This document shows positions 33,862-43,297 of a DNA stretch of 64,000 nt, in pieces. The stretch is from Lapidilactobacillus gannanensis. Its GTDB lineage: Bacteria; Bacillota; Bacilli; Lactobacillales; Lactobacillaceae. Each line of letters begins with the position of its first letter. Positions within the stretch are counted from its first letter, which is position 1. Under the pieces are notes generated by a model. That model ran no database searches, was not told the DNA's origin, and saw only the letters and a program-made list of their open reading frames with translations. Made by a program: the position numbers and the translations under genes. Location of the stretch: assembly GCF_003946675.1 (NCBI RefSeq), contig NZ_RHOT01000003.1:38355-102354 (forward strand), in the 5' to 3' direction.

Positions 33862-35598
33862 TTATTTTGCAAATTGACTCTCGTAAAGTTGGGCATAATA
33901 ACCTTTAGCCGCTAATAGTTCTTGATGAGTGCCTTGTTCAATCACTTGACCATGATCCATCACCAAAATTAAATCAGCTTCACGAATCGTTGATAACCGA
34001 TGGGCAATTACAAAACTTGTGCGACCCTGAGTCAGTTTATTGAAGGCGGCTTGAATTTTAACTTCGGTATAAGTATCAATATTACTAGTTGCTTCATCCA
34101 AAATCAGCATTGGCGGATTGGCTAACATCACCCGAGCAATCGTTAAGAGTTGGCGCTGGCCGACTGATAAACTATCGGTAGCTGACTGTAATTCAGTTTC
34201 ATAGCCACGCGGCAGCTTCTCAATAAATTCATCAACACCACTTTCTTGGGCAACTTGGCGAATTTCCGCCATCGTCGCGTCATCTTTACCGAAAGCAATA
34301 TTATCACGCAACGAACCAGCAAATAGCCAAGTGTCTTGTAAGACCAGTCCAAATTGTTGGCGTAAATTTTGCCGGGTGAGCTGCCGAATATCAATACCAT
34401 CTAAAGTAATTTTCCCAGCCGTCACATCATAAAACCGCATGAGTAAGTTGACTAAAGTTGTTTTACCAGCCCCGGTTTGACCGACGATTGCGACCTGTTG
34501 GCCAGGTTTAACATGCAAATTCAAATCATGGATCAAATGTTGTTGCGGCTCATAGCTGAAATCAACTTGGTCAAAGGCGATTTCACCGCGGACCTGATCA
34601 ATTTTTGCTGCTGGCTTAGGATCAGGAATTTCTTCTGGCAAATCAATAATTCGGAAAATCCGCCGTGCCGAAGCAAAGGCCGACTGAAATTGCGTCATTA
34701 AACTAGTAAAGTCACTAAAGGGCTTCCCAAAAATAGTCGCGAAAATTAAAAATGTCGAAATTTCGCCGACTGAAATTTGTCCAGTAATTACTCGTAAACA
34801 CCCTACTAGACCGATCACAGCATACATAATATTATTAATTGCTCGGGCAGTTGGGTTAGCAAATGAGGCAATAAATTGTGATTTAAACCCAGTTTGATAA
34901 AGTTGCTGATTTAACTGTTCAAAATCTGCTTGACTAGCAGTTTCATGTTGAAAAGCTTGTTCTACTTTCAAACCAGCAATCGCTTCTTCAGCATAGCCAT
35001 TTAAAGCGCCCAAATCATCCGCCTGCATTTTAAAATAATGTTGTGACTTTTTAGTAATCAAGCGTGTTGTCAAAAATGACAATGGCGCCGTTATTAACAC
35101 TAGCAATGCCATAACTAAATCAAGTCGCATCATGATAACAATCGAACCAACAATTGTAAAGACAGCTTGCAAAGTAGTTAGCAGACCTTGTAAGGCACCA
35201 TCAGAAATTGTTTCCACGTCGTTCACAAAGCGGCTGGTAATATCCCCATGAGGATTCGTATCAAAGAAGCTCAGTGGCAAGCGGTCCAATTTACTAAATA
35301 ATTGTTGCCGCAACCGATTAACACCATCATAGGCAACGTTATTTGACAGCCAAGTAGCCACCCATAAGCAGAGATTACTTCCAAAATAAAGAACTAATAA
35401 AATTAAAATATCTTGATTGAGTTTCGTAAAATCAACTTGATGGCGGCCAACCAATTGGTCAATCGTCGTGCCGACCAAGACAGGCGCAATCAAGGTTCCT
35501 AAAACGGCGACAAACGCTAAAATCGTGGCCATGATAAATAAATACTTCTTCTCAGCAAAATAGTGTGCTAAACGCTTAAAGACTGCCATTTGATTCAC
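33862..35598 (-). CDS. ABC exporter half-transporter, catalytic-NBD subunit
   Basis: A 578-aa fusion of six membrane helices (1-310) and an ATPase. Walker A GQTGAGKTT, signature LSVGQRQ, Walker B MLILDEATSNID with the catalytic Glu, and the H-loop VIAHRL are intact. It pairs with the upstream gene as a heterodimeric multidrug-type exporter (BmrCD/YheIH or LmrCD layout). The start lies inside the partner gene (23-bp overlap). Substrate unknown. Confidence 0.9.
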   Translation of the reverse strand: MNQMAVFKRLAHYFAEKKYLFIMATILAFVAVLGTLIAPVLVGTTIDQLVGRHQVDFTKLNQDILILLVLYFGSNLCLWVATWLSNNVAYDGVNRLRQQLFSKLDRLPLSFFDTNPHGDITSRFVNDVETISDGALQGLLTTLQAVFTIVGSIVIMMRLDLVMALLVLITAPLSFLTTRLITKKSQHYFKMQADDLGALNGYAEEAIAGLKVEQAFQHETASQADFEQLNQQLYQTGFKSQFIASFANPTARAINNIMYAVIGLVGCLRVITGQISVGEISTFLIFATIFGKPFSDFTSLMTQFQSAFASARRIFRIIDLPEEIPDPKPAAKIDQVRGEIAFDQVDFSYEPQQHLIHDLNLHVKPGQQVAIVGQTGAGKTTLVNLLMRFYDVTAGKITLDGIDIRQLTRQNLRQQFGLVLQDTWLFAGSLRDNIAFGKDDATMAEIRQVAQESGVDEFIEKLPRGYETELQSATDSLSVGQRQLLTIARVMLANPPMLILDEATSNIDTYTEVKIQAAFNKLTQGRTSFVIAHRLSTIREADLILVMDHGQVIEQGTHQELLAAKGYYAQLYESQFAK

Positions 35599-37339
35599 CT
35601 ACCTTATCTTGATCCAACTGGCTAGCAACTAATTCTTGATAGAATTGATTCGTCTTTAATAGTTGGTCGTGCGTATCAAATCCGACAATCTCACCATTTT
35701 TCAAAACTAATACGCGATCACAATGAGCGACCGTGCCAATTCGTTGCGTCACTAAGAAAATATTTTTCTGCCATGATGCTTGTTTAACCGCCTTTAAGAA
35801 ATGCGCCTCAGTCAAATAATCCAACGCACTGGTGGCATCGTCAAGTAGCAGTAGTGGTGCTTGCTTAACTAAGGCTCGGGCAATCGTTAATCGTTGCCGC
35901 TGTCCACCAGAAAAATTACGACCACCACGTTCAACTGGCGCCTGTAATAAAGCTGGCTGTTGGCGAATAAAATCTGCTACTTGAGCTGTTGTCAAGGCTT
36001 GCCATAATTGTTCATCTGTTGCTTGGGGATTACTCCAGCGTAGATTACTGGCAACTGTCCCGGTAAATAAGGTCGTATCTTGAGGAACTTCCGCAAATAA
36101 TTGACGCAATTGCCACAGCGAATATTGCTGCTGTTCTTTTCCAAAAATCATAATTTTGCCATTAGTCGCATTATAAAAACGAGGTAATAAATTCAATAGG
36201 GTTGATTTACCAGAACCAGTTCCACCAATGATCCCAATTGACTCATCACGATTGATTGCAAAGTTTAGACGGCGCAAAACTGGCTCGCCCCGCTGACCAG
36301 TTTCATCAGGAAAATAAAAATCGACATCTGTCATTTGAACTGTTTGGGGACTATCTAAATCAACTGTCATTTGCGCAACAGCAGTGGCATCATCAGCAAT
36401 TTCGGTCGCTAGAATTTGTTGCACGCGCTCGCCAGAAGCCATTGCTTTGGTCATTAAAATAACCAAATTAGATAACATTAAAATTGCCGCCAAAATCATA
36501 TTGACATAATTAATAAATGCTAAAACTGTTCCTTGTGCTAAAGTCCCGGCATTAACTCGCGCACCACTATTCCAGAGAATCACCACAATCATTAAATTGA
36601 CGACAGTGGCAGTTAAGGGATTGTAAAGTGCTGATAATAGGCCAATTCTTAACCCGGTCTGCGTGATGTCATCATTTTCATTGGTAAACTTAGTTTTCTC
36701 AGCTTTAGTTTTGGCAAAAGCGCGAATAACTCTGACCCCGCCCAGATTTTCTTTGACCAAGCTGGATAGCCGATCCAATTGACGCTGATAGTGACGATAC
36801 AACGGCGCCATTTTTTTAGTCAGCCAATAAACGACGAATGCTAAAATTGGTGTTGCAACTAATAATATCAACGCCAAGTGCCAATCTAAGGTAAAGGCCA
36901 TAATTAACGCGCCAATAATAATAAAAGGTGCTCGTGAAACCTGACGAATCAACATTGCAATCCATAACTGCAACTGATTAACATCATTAGTTAAACGAGT
37001 CGTCAAAGTCGCCGTTCCGAATTGATCTTGTTGTTGATAAGACATTTTCGTAATTTTCTTAAATAAAGCGCGGCGCAAATCAGTGCCATACCCTTGAGCA
37101 GAGCGGGCTGCTAAGTACTGACATACGGAAGCCGATGCTAGACCTAATAGTGCCATTCCCATCATGATCAACCCGTAATGCCAAACAAAAGCTTGATCGT
37201 GATGCTTCACCCCGCGATCAACAATTAGTGCCATAAAGCTTGGCAAACTCAATTCACAGATGACTTCAATGAACTTAAAGAAAGCTCCGAAGATTGCCTG
37301 CCAGCGATAGGGCGCTAAATAAGTGCGTAATTTCCACAT
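35576..37339 (-). CDS. ABC exporter half-transporter, degenerate-NBD subunit
   Basis: A 587-aa half-transporter with six helices and an ATPase domain. Walker A is GGTGSGKST and the signature is FSGGQRQR, but Walker B reads LLLLDDATSALD with Asp in place of the catalytic Glu, and the H-loop position reads LVTQRIG, with Gln instead of His. These substitutions mark the non-catalytic half of heterodimeric exporters such as BmrC or LmrC. It is first in a three-gene operon with its partner and the small gene at 33.5 kb. Confidence 0.9.
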   Translation of the reverse strand: MWKLRTYLAPYRWQAIFGAFFKFIEVICELSLPSFMALIVDRGVKHHDQAFVWHYGLIMMGMALLGLASASVCQYLAARSAQGYGTDLRRALFKKITKMSYQQQDQFGTATLTTRLTNDVNQLQLWIAMLIRQVSRAPFIIIGALIMAFTLDWHLALILLVATPILAFVVYWLTKKMAPLYRHYQRQLDRLSSLVKENLGGVRVIRAFAKTKAEKTKFTNENDDITQTGLRIGLLSALYNPLTATVVNLMIVVILWNSGARVNAGTLAQGTVLAFINYVNMILAAILMLSNLVILMTKAMASGERVQQILATEIADDATAVAQMTVDLDSPQTVQMTDVDFYFPDETGQRGEPVLRRLNFAINRDESIGIIGGTGSGKSTLLNLLPRFYNATNGKIMIFGKEQQQYSLWQLRQLFAEVPQDTTLFTGTVASNLRWSNPQATDEQLWQALTTAQVADFIRQQPALLQAPVERGGRNFSGGQRQRLTIARALVKQAPLLLLDDATSALDYLTEAHFLKAVKQASWQKNIFLVTQRIGTVAHCDRVLVLKNGEIVGFDTHDQLLKTNQFYQELVASQLDQDKVGESNGSL

Positions 37340-37546
37340 GGCAATTCCCCCTAACGTATTAGTCTTATCTTACCCCGATATTTGCTGAAAAAACAGCACG
37401 TGTTTTCAGTCATAGTGCTTTTTTAAGAAAATTGTGTCCTCAGGCTATTGACAACAATTCACTTAACTCGTACTTACGACGGATATCACTCGCCAAACTT
37501 TTTTGTCATAATAATATTATATTAATTAATAGAGGGGGCGTCGAAC

Positions 37547-37897
37547 ATCTTTAAAAAGAATTATTTCTCATTATCAATTGTTGGACTTGCCCTCCTAAGT
37601 ATCACGATAGCCTTGATTCGCGGATACTTCACTAATGAGACTGGTGAAATCGTACAATTTCATCTACCTGCATGGCCATTACTTAGCCTAGTGCTATTAG
37701 TTAGCTTTATTTCGCTACTAAGCTATCCCTGGGTGCGTCACCAACCGTCCTGGCGAAAAATTAGTTTGATTTGTCCGCTACTTAGTTTCATCGCCACCAT
37801 TATCATTGCCCTATTGGGGTTTGATGGCAGCACCACCCTGCAATTGGTGATCAGCGCTTCAATTGGCCTGCTCGCCAGTGCTGCAACTTTCTTCTAA
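37547..37897 (+). CDS. Small membrane protein of unknown function, likely non-AUG start
   Basis: About 116 aa with three to four hydrophobic helices (SLSIVGLALLSITIALI; PLLSLVLLVSFISLLS; LICPLLSFIATIIIALLG; LVISASIGLLASA). The frame is open from 37526, yet no ATG, GTG or TTG occurs until TTG 37613, which has no ribosome binding site and would cut the first helix. A strong AGAGGGGG (37531-37538) stands eight bases before ATC 37547, followed by TTTAAAAAGAAT, so translation may begin at AUC or the start codon is mutated. I do not recognise the family. Confidence 0.55.
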   Translation: MFKKNYFSLSIVGLALLSITIALIRGYFTNETGEIVQFHLPAWPLLSLVLLVSFISLLSYPWVRHQPSWRKISLICPLLSFIATIIIALLGFDGSTTLQLVISASIGLLASAATFF

Positions 37898-37920
37898 GTC
37901 TCTAATTCAGAAAGATTCCC

Positions 37921-37969
37921 GTCAAGATCGACACTAACAAATTTAGTGACTTTTGTCAGTTTATCTTGA
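37921..37969 (+). other. Inverted repeat upstream of the glycerophosphodiesterase gene
   Basis: GTCAAGAT and ATCTTGAC are perfect complements 33 bp apart, with ACTAA..TTAGT pairing inside. It may be a leader hairpin or the end of the preceding small gene's transcript. TATGTCTCAGACTATTG after it resembles the CCCAGACTC end of family A. Confidence 0.4.
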
Positions 37970-38030
37970 CTAACAATCGGTTATGTCTCAGACTATTGAT
38001 AGCAATCAATTGGGATAGAGGGTCTTAGAA

Positions 38031-39818
38031 TTGTCTAAAAAGAAACGATTACCAAGTTTACGATTTTGGTTAGGCGCCAATCATTTATTCTGGCGTTTTT
38101 GGCCGCAGATTTTAGTTTTCTCTGTACTAATGAATATTCTACTTGAAGGTGTCATTATTGGCTTGCGCTGGTTAACTGCGAAGCTGATGGTCGAATTCAA
38201 TGTGGCTTATTTGTCTTACACAAACATTGGTGAAATTGTGCTAGACCATCCCTTGATGGTCGTCCTACTTGTGGTGCTATTATTACTAGTTTTGCTACTT
38301 GTTTACTGGCAATTCACAATTTTTATGCTATTTGTTAATGAATTACAACATGATCATCAGCCACATTTTCGTCAATTAATGCGGCAATCTGCGCAACGTT
38401 TTCGCCAGTTAAACGGTAAAACTTTCCTATTCTTAATTTTATTTTTCATTTTAGCCTTGCCAGCAGTCAGTTTATTTTTCTCAACACAATTGTTAAGTAA
38501 AGTCGTCATTCCCAATTTTATCTTAACTTTTATTGATGAACACACCTTGTATGCTATTCTGCTCTTTCTCTTTTATTTAGGAGGTTTATGGCTTGGTCTC
38601 CGCTATTTATATGTATTGCCCCTATTGACCTTAAATCGGCTGTCAGTCCAGCAAGCACGGCGTCAAAGCTGGCAATTGACTCGTCATCGTAATTGGGCCA
38701 ATTTTAAGCGCGGATTATTAGCCACGCTATTAGGCGGCCTGATTTTTGCCGTGATCAATGGCCTACTTTATTTCTTACAAGTTGGCCTTGATCAAACGCG
38801 CTTCGCCTTGCCAGGTGCGATGATCACCATGCTTGGCTTAGAGATAGCTTCACTGCTATTAGCCAGCTACTCAACAATTATGTTGCTGTTATTGATGCAA
38901 CCACCAGTTGCCTTGGCCCAGCCTCAAATTGCTGATACTGCCAAACATCGTCGTTTCTGGCGTATTCTAACTTGGACCTTTCTCAGTGCGACTGTGGCAT
39001 TATTGCTTGCTTTCAATTTCGGCTACTTGAAAGGATTATTGACTAGTAATCCGATTTTAATTTCACATCGTGGTGTGGACGCTGGCAATGGCGTCCAAAA
39101 TACTATTCCCGCCTTAGAGAAAACTGCCCGCAAAAAACCCGCATTTATTGAAATGGATGTTCAAGAAACCAAAGATGGCCAATTTATTTGTTTCCATGAT
39201 CCCACACTACGTCAGCTAGCCGGTCGTTCAGAGACACCGCAACAATTGACCTTAGCCCAACTACAAAAGATCACCGTTCGCGAGCATGGTTATCAGGCCA
39301 AAATACCTAGCTTTGATGATTATCTTGCGAGTGCTAACAAGGCCCATCAACCCTTGCTTGTTGAACTAAAAGTAACGACTCATGATAGCCCTAACTTCAC
39401 TAAAAATTTTATTCGCCGTTATTATCAAGCACTGAAACAAAATGATAGTCAAATCCAATCATTGGATTATCAGACTGTCGCTCAAGCTAAAAAATTGGCG
39501 CCTGATTTATTTGTTGATTACATTATGCCCTATAATTTTGCCTTCCCAGAGACAAACTTAAACGGTTACGCCATGGAAGTGACCACTTTAAATAGCTACT
39601 TCGTGGATAAGGCCCACCAACAACAGCAACTGGTCTACAGCTGGGACGTTAATGACCAAGCAACTTTAAATAAAATGCAGCTTTATGGTGTTGACGGCAT
39701 TATTACCGATCGTTATAGTGCGATGAAGCAGATTCTTGCCCAACAAAAAGATCAACCTCACTATGCTGCTTTAATCAACAGTTTCACTGATATTGCCGGT
39801 TCAGTTTGGGCAGATTAG
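38031..39818 (+). CDS. Membrane glycerophosphodiester phosphodiesterase
   Basis: A 595-aa protein with an N-terminal membrane region of six to eight helices (residues 1-345, GPDPase membrane domain) and a C-terminal GDPD catalytic domain. The active-site motifs are ISHRGVDAGNGVQNTIPAL, IEMDVQETKDGQFICFHDP (Glu/Asp metal ligands) and LLVELKVT. It hydrolyses glycerophosphodiesters, and possibly lipoteichoic acid fragments, at the membrane face. Translation starts at TTG 38031 after GAGGG at nine bases. The preceding small membrane gene may belong to the same unit. Confidence 0.88.
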   Translation: MSKKKRLPSLRFWLGANHLFWRFWPQILVFSVLMNILLEGVIIGLRWLTAKLMVEFNVAYLSYTNIGEIVLDHPLMVVLLVVLLLLVLLLVYWQFTIFMLFVNELQHDHQPHFRQLMRQSAQRFRQLNGKTFLFLILFFILALPAVSLFFSTQLLSKVVIPNFILTFIDEHTLYAILLFLFYLGGLWLGLRYLYVLPLLTLNRLSVQQARRQSWQLTRHRNWANFKRGLLATLLGGLIFAVINGLLYFLQVGLDQTRFALPGAMITMLGLEIASLLLASYSTIMLLLLMQPPVALAQPQIADTAKHRRFWRILTWTFLSATVALLLAFNFGYLKGLLTSNPILISHRGVDAGNGVQNTIPALEKTARKKPAFIEMDVQETKDGQFICFHDPTLRQLAGRSETPQQLTLAQLQKITVREHGYQAKIPSFDDYLASANKAHQPLLVELKVTTHDSPNFTKNFIRRYYQALKQNDSQIQSLDYQTVAQAKKLAPDLFVDYIMPYNFAFPETNLNGYAMEVTTLNSYFVDKAHQQQQLVYSWDVNDQATLNKMQLYGVDGIITDRYSAMKQILAQQKDQPHYAALINSFTDIAGSVWAD

Positions 39819-39970
39819 TGCCAGCAATGCCTGCACCTTGTTCATTACCAAAATAAAGAGCGTTTTCAATCTCTTAGGATGTTCAGTCGCGTAAATCCAT
39901 GCTATATTGATTGTGAGCGCTTTTTTGTTACCATTTTTAGAACAATTTTAGTAATTAGGGGGAGATTTTT

Positions 39971-40609
39971 ATGGCGATTCTCACGTTAACTCATGTCAGT
40001 TATTTAGCTAACCAACAACTAATCATTCCAGACTTGAATTTAACAGTGGCTGCCAATGATTTTTTAACGATTACTGGCCCATCAGGCAGTGGTAAAAGTA
40101 CCTTATTGAAGCTGATAGCTTCATTAGCAACACCTAGCAGTGGTGAAATAATTTTTGCCGGGAAAAACCAACGCGATTACAACTTACCAAAATATCGCCA
40201 ACAAGTTTCCTACTGTTTCCAGCAACCAACACTTTTTGGTCAAACCGTCCGCGATAATCTGCAGTTTCCGTTTCAAATTCGCAATCAAACCTTTGACCAG
40301 GGCCGCGTGACAAATTACTTGGAATTAGTTGACTTGCCAGTTGCCTTCCTCGATAAAAAGATCACGGATTTATCAGGTGGTGAACGCCAGCGCGTCGCTT
40401 TAATTCGTAATTTGATTTTTCCACCAACAATTTTACTGCTTGATGAAGTAACGGCTGGCTTAGATCGGCGTAGCAAAGAAATAGTCCAAGATTTGATTCG
40501 ACAATTGTCGAAGAATAAGCTGACTTTAATTCAAGTCACTCACGATTCAGACGAATTACGAATCGCCGAAAATTTATTGCAAATGCAGGCTGGAGGAATT
40601 ATCAAATGA
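39971..40609 (+). CDS. FetA/YbbL-type ABC ATPase
   Basis: A 212-aa ATPase with Walker A GPSGSGKST, signature LSGGERQRVAL, Walker B ILLLDEVTAGLD and H-loop QVTHDS. Its partner is the UPF0014 permease encoded next, overlapping by 4 bp (ATGA). The E. coli FetAB pair exports iron and protects from peroxide, which would make sense next to the H2O2-forming oxidase, but the substrate here is inferred. GGGGGAG precedes the ATG. Confidence 0.88.
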   Translation: MAILTLTHVSYLANQQLIIPDLNLTVAANDFLTITGPSGSGKSTLLKLIASLATPSSGEIIFAGKNQRDYNLPKYRQQVSYCFQQPTLFGQTVRDNLQFPFQIRNQTFDQGRVTNYLELVDLPVAFLDKKITDLSGGERQRVALIRNLIFPPTILLLDEVTAGLDRRSKEIVQDLIRQLSKNKLTLIQVTHDSDELRIAENLLQMQAGGIIK

Positions 40610-41382
40610 AACAATTAGTCGTTAATAACGCCTCGCTGGCTTTGGCCTTTATGCTAGTTTTAGTCGCCATGATCATTAGTACCAAAGAGAAATTACACTT
40701 GGCCAAAGACATTATCTATAGCATCATCCGGGCAGTCATCCAGTTAACCATTATTGGTTATGTTTTAAAATATATTTTCCAATTGAATAATGCTTGGCTG
40801 ACCATTCTAATGTGCTTATTGATTGTCGTTAATGCTTCTTGGAATGCATACAAACGCAATCCCAATGCTCATCACCACTTTCGCGAGTATTTAGAAACAT
40901 TTTTAGCATTATTCATCAGTACTTTCGTCACTTTAGGCTTGATTATTCTTAGTGGCTCTTTAAAACTGATTCCTTCCCAAATTATTCCGATTACGGGGAT
41001 GATTGCTGGCAATTCGATGGTCGCAGTTGGTCTTTGTTACCGTGCCTTAAATAGTCAATTTCGCGATCAGCGGCAACAAATTCTGGAAAAACTTGCCCTT
41101 GGTGCTGAAATCAAAACCGCTTCGTTACCGATTCTTCGTGAAAGCATTAAAACTGCCATGCAACCAACCATCGATCAAGCCAAGACAGTTGGTCTCGTTA
41201 ATCTACCGGGGATGATGTCAGGCTTGATTTTTGCGGGCGTTGATCCAGTCCGCGCAATTCGTTATCAAATTCTAATTACCTTCATGCTCCTCTCGACTAC
41301 TAGTCTGGGCGCAATTATTGCTGGGTATCAAGCTTACCGTCATTATTTCAACAGTCAGCAACAATTAACTGAATCAGATTAA
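40606..41382 (+). CDS. FetB/YbbM (UPF0014) ABC permease
   Basis: A 258-aa permease with about seven helices and the family motifs RAVIQLTIIGYVLKYIF, NAWLTILMCLLIVVNASWNA, ITGMIAGNSMVAVGL and VGLVNLPGMMSGLIFAGVDPV. It is the membrane partner of the ATPase just upstream and overlaps it by 4 bp. Putative iron or metal exporter. It is followed by a branched terminator. Confidence 0.9.
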   Translation: MKQLVVNNASLALAFMLVLVAMIISTKEKLHLAKDIIYSIIRAVIQLTIIGYVLKYIFQLNNAWLTILMCLLIVVNASWNAYKRNPNAHHHFREYLETFLALFISTFVTLGLIILSGSLKLIPSQIIPITGMIAGNSMVAVGLCYRALNSQFRDQRQQILEKLALGAEIKTASLPILRESIKTAMQPTIDQAKTVGLVNLPGMMSGLIFAGVDPVRAIRYQILITFMLLSTTSLGAIIAGYQAYRHYFNSQQQLTESD

Positions 41383-41456
41383 GTGGCGCCTTGACGGACA
41401 TTGACATAGAACCCTAATGGTCATAATAATAATCTCAAAACTTGCCTTTTAATAGC

Positions 41457-41525
41457 AAAAAAGACTCAATTTCTTGATCAGCCGCGAATGACTTCGGACA
41501 AAATCAATTAATTGCGTCTTTTTAT
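41457..41525 (+). terminator. Branched terminator after the FetAB-like operon
   Basis: AAAAAAGACTCAATT pairs with AATTGCGTCTTTTT, enclosing TTGAT/ATCAA and CCGCGAA/CTTCGG stems. A T run follows on the plus strand, A run on the other side. The 200 bp after it, up to the TetR gene, hold nothing I can identify. Confidence 0.75.
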
Positions 41526-41722
41526 TGTGAATTGAAACGATGTAACAAAAAGTTGTCAACTACTGGTGATCAACAATTAAGCAGTTGCACTAAGCGAGGT
41601 TATCACGCCCACAACTTAGCTGTTAACTAATAACACCCTTCCCCCGAATAGATGTTATCAGATAATCTCCTGTTGCTTACCGATCATTAATTGAATCAAA
41701 CATATCAATTATCATCATGCGA

Positions 41723-42325
41723 CTAATTCTCCAAGTTAGTAATCAACCATTTCCGTCGATAACCAAAATCACGTAACAATTGTTCTGTCGTCCAATGATT
41801 AACAATATAATCATTAAGCGACGAAATAATCATTTCTAACATGAAATATAAGAAACTGATCATCTCATCATCAGAATCAATGTTAAGTTGATTTTTGCGA
41901 ATCACTGCAATCACTTGCTTAACGAAGTCCGAGCTGACGTCAATTGCCTGGACTTCACGATAAGCTAATTCAGCTGTCGAACGTGTCAACAGCGACAAGC
42001 GCTGCCAATAATAGCTGTTACGTGATAATCGTGTACACCAACGTAAATAGTTTTCAATACCATCAAAGAAATTATCGTCACTATCATCAATACTGTAAAG
42101 AATATCATGGCGAATCACTTTAGCATTTTGACCAAGCGTATAATGAAAAGCATCATCAATATTCTCGAAATACTTATAAAAAGCACCCCGTGACATCCCC
42201 ATCTTAGCCACAATAGTTGCGACTTTGACTTGACTAGCAGGGGTATCATAGAAAGTCTCGACTAATAATTGATCAATTTCACGACGGCGCGCATCAGATA
42301 GATTCAGGAAAGTTGTTTTTGGCAC
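41723..42325 (-). CDS. TetR/AcrR family transcriptional regulator
   Basis: A 200-aa regulator. The N-terminal HTH (residues about 10-55) reads LLVETFYDTPASQVKVATIVAKMGMSRGAFYKYFENIDD, the usual TetR recognition helix. The helical C-terminal ligand domain is acidic, its ligand unknown. The frame is open to 42361, but GTG 42325 has AGAGGAG eight bases before it and gives the normal TetR start. Two similar palindromes flank the start region (42342-42358 and 42383-42399), so it probably represses itself. Confidence 0.88.
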   Translation of the reverse strand: MPKTTFLNLSDARRREIDQLLVETFYDTPASQVKVATIVAKMGMSRGAFYKYFENIDDAFHYTLGQNAKVIRHDILYSIDDSDDNFFDGIENYLRWCTRLSRNSYYWQRLSLLTRSTAELAYREVQAIDVSSDFVKQVIAVIRKNQLNIDSDDEMISFLYFMLEMIISSLNDYIVNHWTTEQLLRDFGYRRKWLITNLEN

Positions 42326-42341
42326 GATCCAGCTCCTCTCT

Positions 42342-42358
42342 AGTGACACTTTGTTACT
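42342..42358. promoter_or_regulatory. TetR operator site 1
   Basis: AGTGACACTTTGTTACT is an inverted repeat AGTGACA / TGTTACT with a three-base centre and one mismatch. It lies just downstream of the -10, over the expected start of transcription, and resembles site 2 41 bp away (about four turns of DNA). Confidence 0.7.
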
Positions 42359-42370
42359 CACACAGGCATA

Positions 42371-42399
42371 TTATAGCAGGCCAGTGACAAAGTGTCACT
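42371..42399 (-). promoter_or_regulatory. TetR promoter overlapping operator site 2
   Basis: AGTGACAAAGTGTCACT (42383-42399) is a perfect 17-bp palindrome. On the minus strand it supplies a GTGACA -35 (42393-42398), and TATAAT (42370-42375) follows at 17 bp. A repressor bound at both palindromes would cover -35 and start. Confidence 0.7.
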
Positions 42400-42410
42400 A
42401 CTTTTTTTAT

Positions 42411-43196
42411 TTATTTTTTAACGACAGTCCAAGCATCGATTGTTTTACCTTGTTGATCTTGCAAGACCAGCCAACTATTAGTTCCACCAAAGTATAAAAA
42501 CAGCCCTACTTCATTCACACTTTTTAAGGTGATTGGCGCGGTAGTGGTGAAATGGCTAATTGCTGCTTGATGCTCTTGCCGTAATTGCGAAGCAAATCTA
42601 GCGCTAAAACCTAAACTACCATCTTTGTTGAGCGGCGCCTCAGCCAGCAAAGTTGCCCCAGCAGCAATGATCATTTGATTACGGCTAGCCCAACGCACCG
42701 TTGCCTGACTACCGCGATAGTTAATTTGAAAATCAATTTTGCTCACCTCAGAGCGCCAACGATGACTTGCTTTAGCCACCGTCTCCTTTGCTTTAGCCGG
42801 TGCATCAGGTTGGGCAACCAGCAAGGCGGTTTGATTTAAGAAACCAAGCAATTGCTGAAATGGTTGCCAATAATGAACTAACTCCGTTTGAAGGTTAGCT
42901 GGGATCGGGGGTACCGCCACCGTGCCCATTAATGTCTGCTTCAAAAAAGGTAACAAATAATCAGCTGTTATTGCCCAAGGTAATGTTAAAATCAGGCCAG
43001 TTTCACCAGCTGCCACAGCCATTTTCTGCTGGCTAATTGCCACCACGTGGTCAGCCTGCCAAAGCAAATTAACCGTTGTTGAGACTGCTGTCGTGCTTGC
43101 TGGTAAGCTGCCCTTCGTTATTAAGCTTGCTTGTCCTTGATCGGCACCAAAATCAATGACTAACTGATTTGCTGCCAGACTACCTGTAAAATTCAT
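42411..43196 (-). CDS. Hypothetical protein, unknown family
   Basis: A 261-aa soluble-looking protein, Ala/Thr/Gln-rich, with no signal peptide or membrane helix. I do not recognise a domain. The alternating hydrophobic pattern in the first and last thirds (GSLAANQLVIDFGADQGQASLITKGSL; VNEVGLFLYFGGTNSWLVLQDQQGKTIDAWTVV) suggests beta structure. The central part is helical with a KAKETVAKASHRWRSEV stretch. ATG 43196 follows AGGAG at eleven bases; TTG 43199 is another option. It lies between a membrane protein gene and tetR, all on the minus strand. Confidence 0.6.
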   Translation of the reverse strand: MNFTGSLAANQLVIDFGADQGQASLITKGSLPASTTAVSTTVNLLWQADHVVAISQQKMAVAAGETGLILTLPWAITADYLLPFLKQTLMGTVAVPPIPANLQTELVHYWQPFQQLLGFLNQTALLVAQPDAPAKAKETVAKASHRWRSEVSKIDFQINYRGSQATVRWASRNQMIIAAGATLLAEAPLNKDGSLGFSARFASQLRQEHQAAISHFTTTAPITLKSVNEVGLFLYFGGTNSWLVLQDQQGKTIDAWTVVKK

Positions 43197-43297
43197 CAAC
43201 TGACTCACTCCTAAGAATTTGTTAATAAGATTGTCAATAAACTATTAATATGTTTACCCTAAGCTAAAATTAGCAGTAACACCAACTTGGCAGTTAA

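Noticed and set aside
41640..41722. Possible promoter or small RNA in the gap before tetR's end
   Set aside because: Only short AT-rich and C-rich stretches; no convincing elements on either strand.
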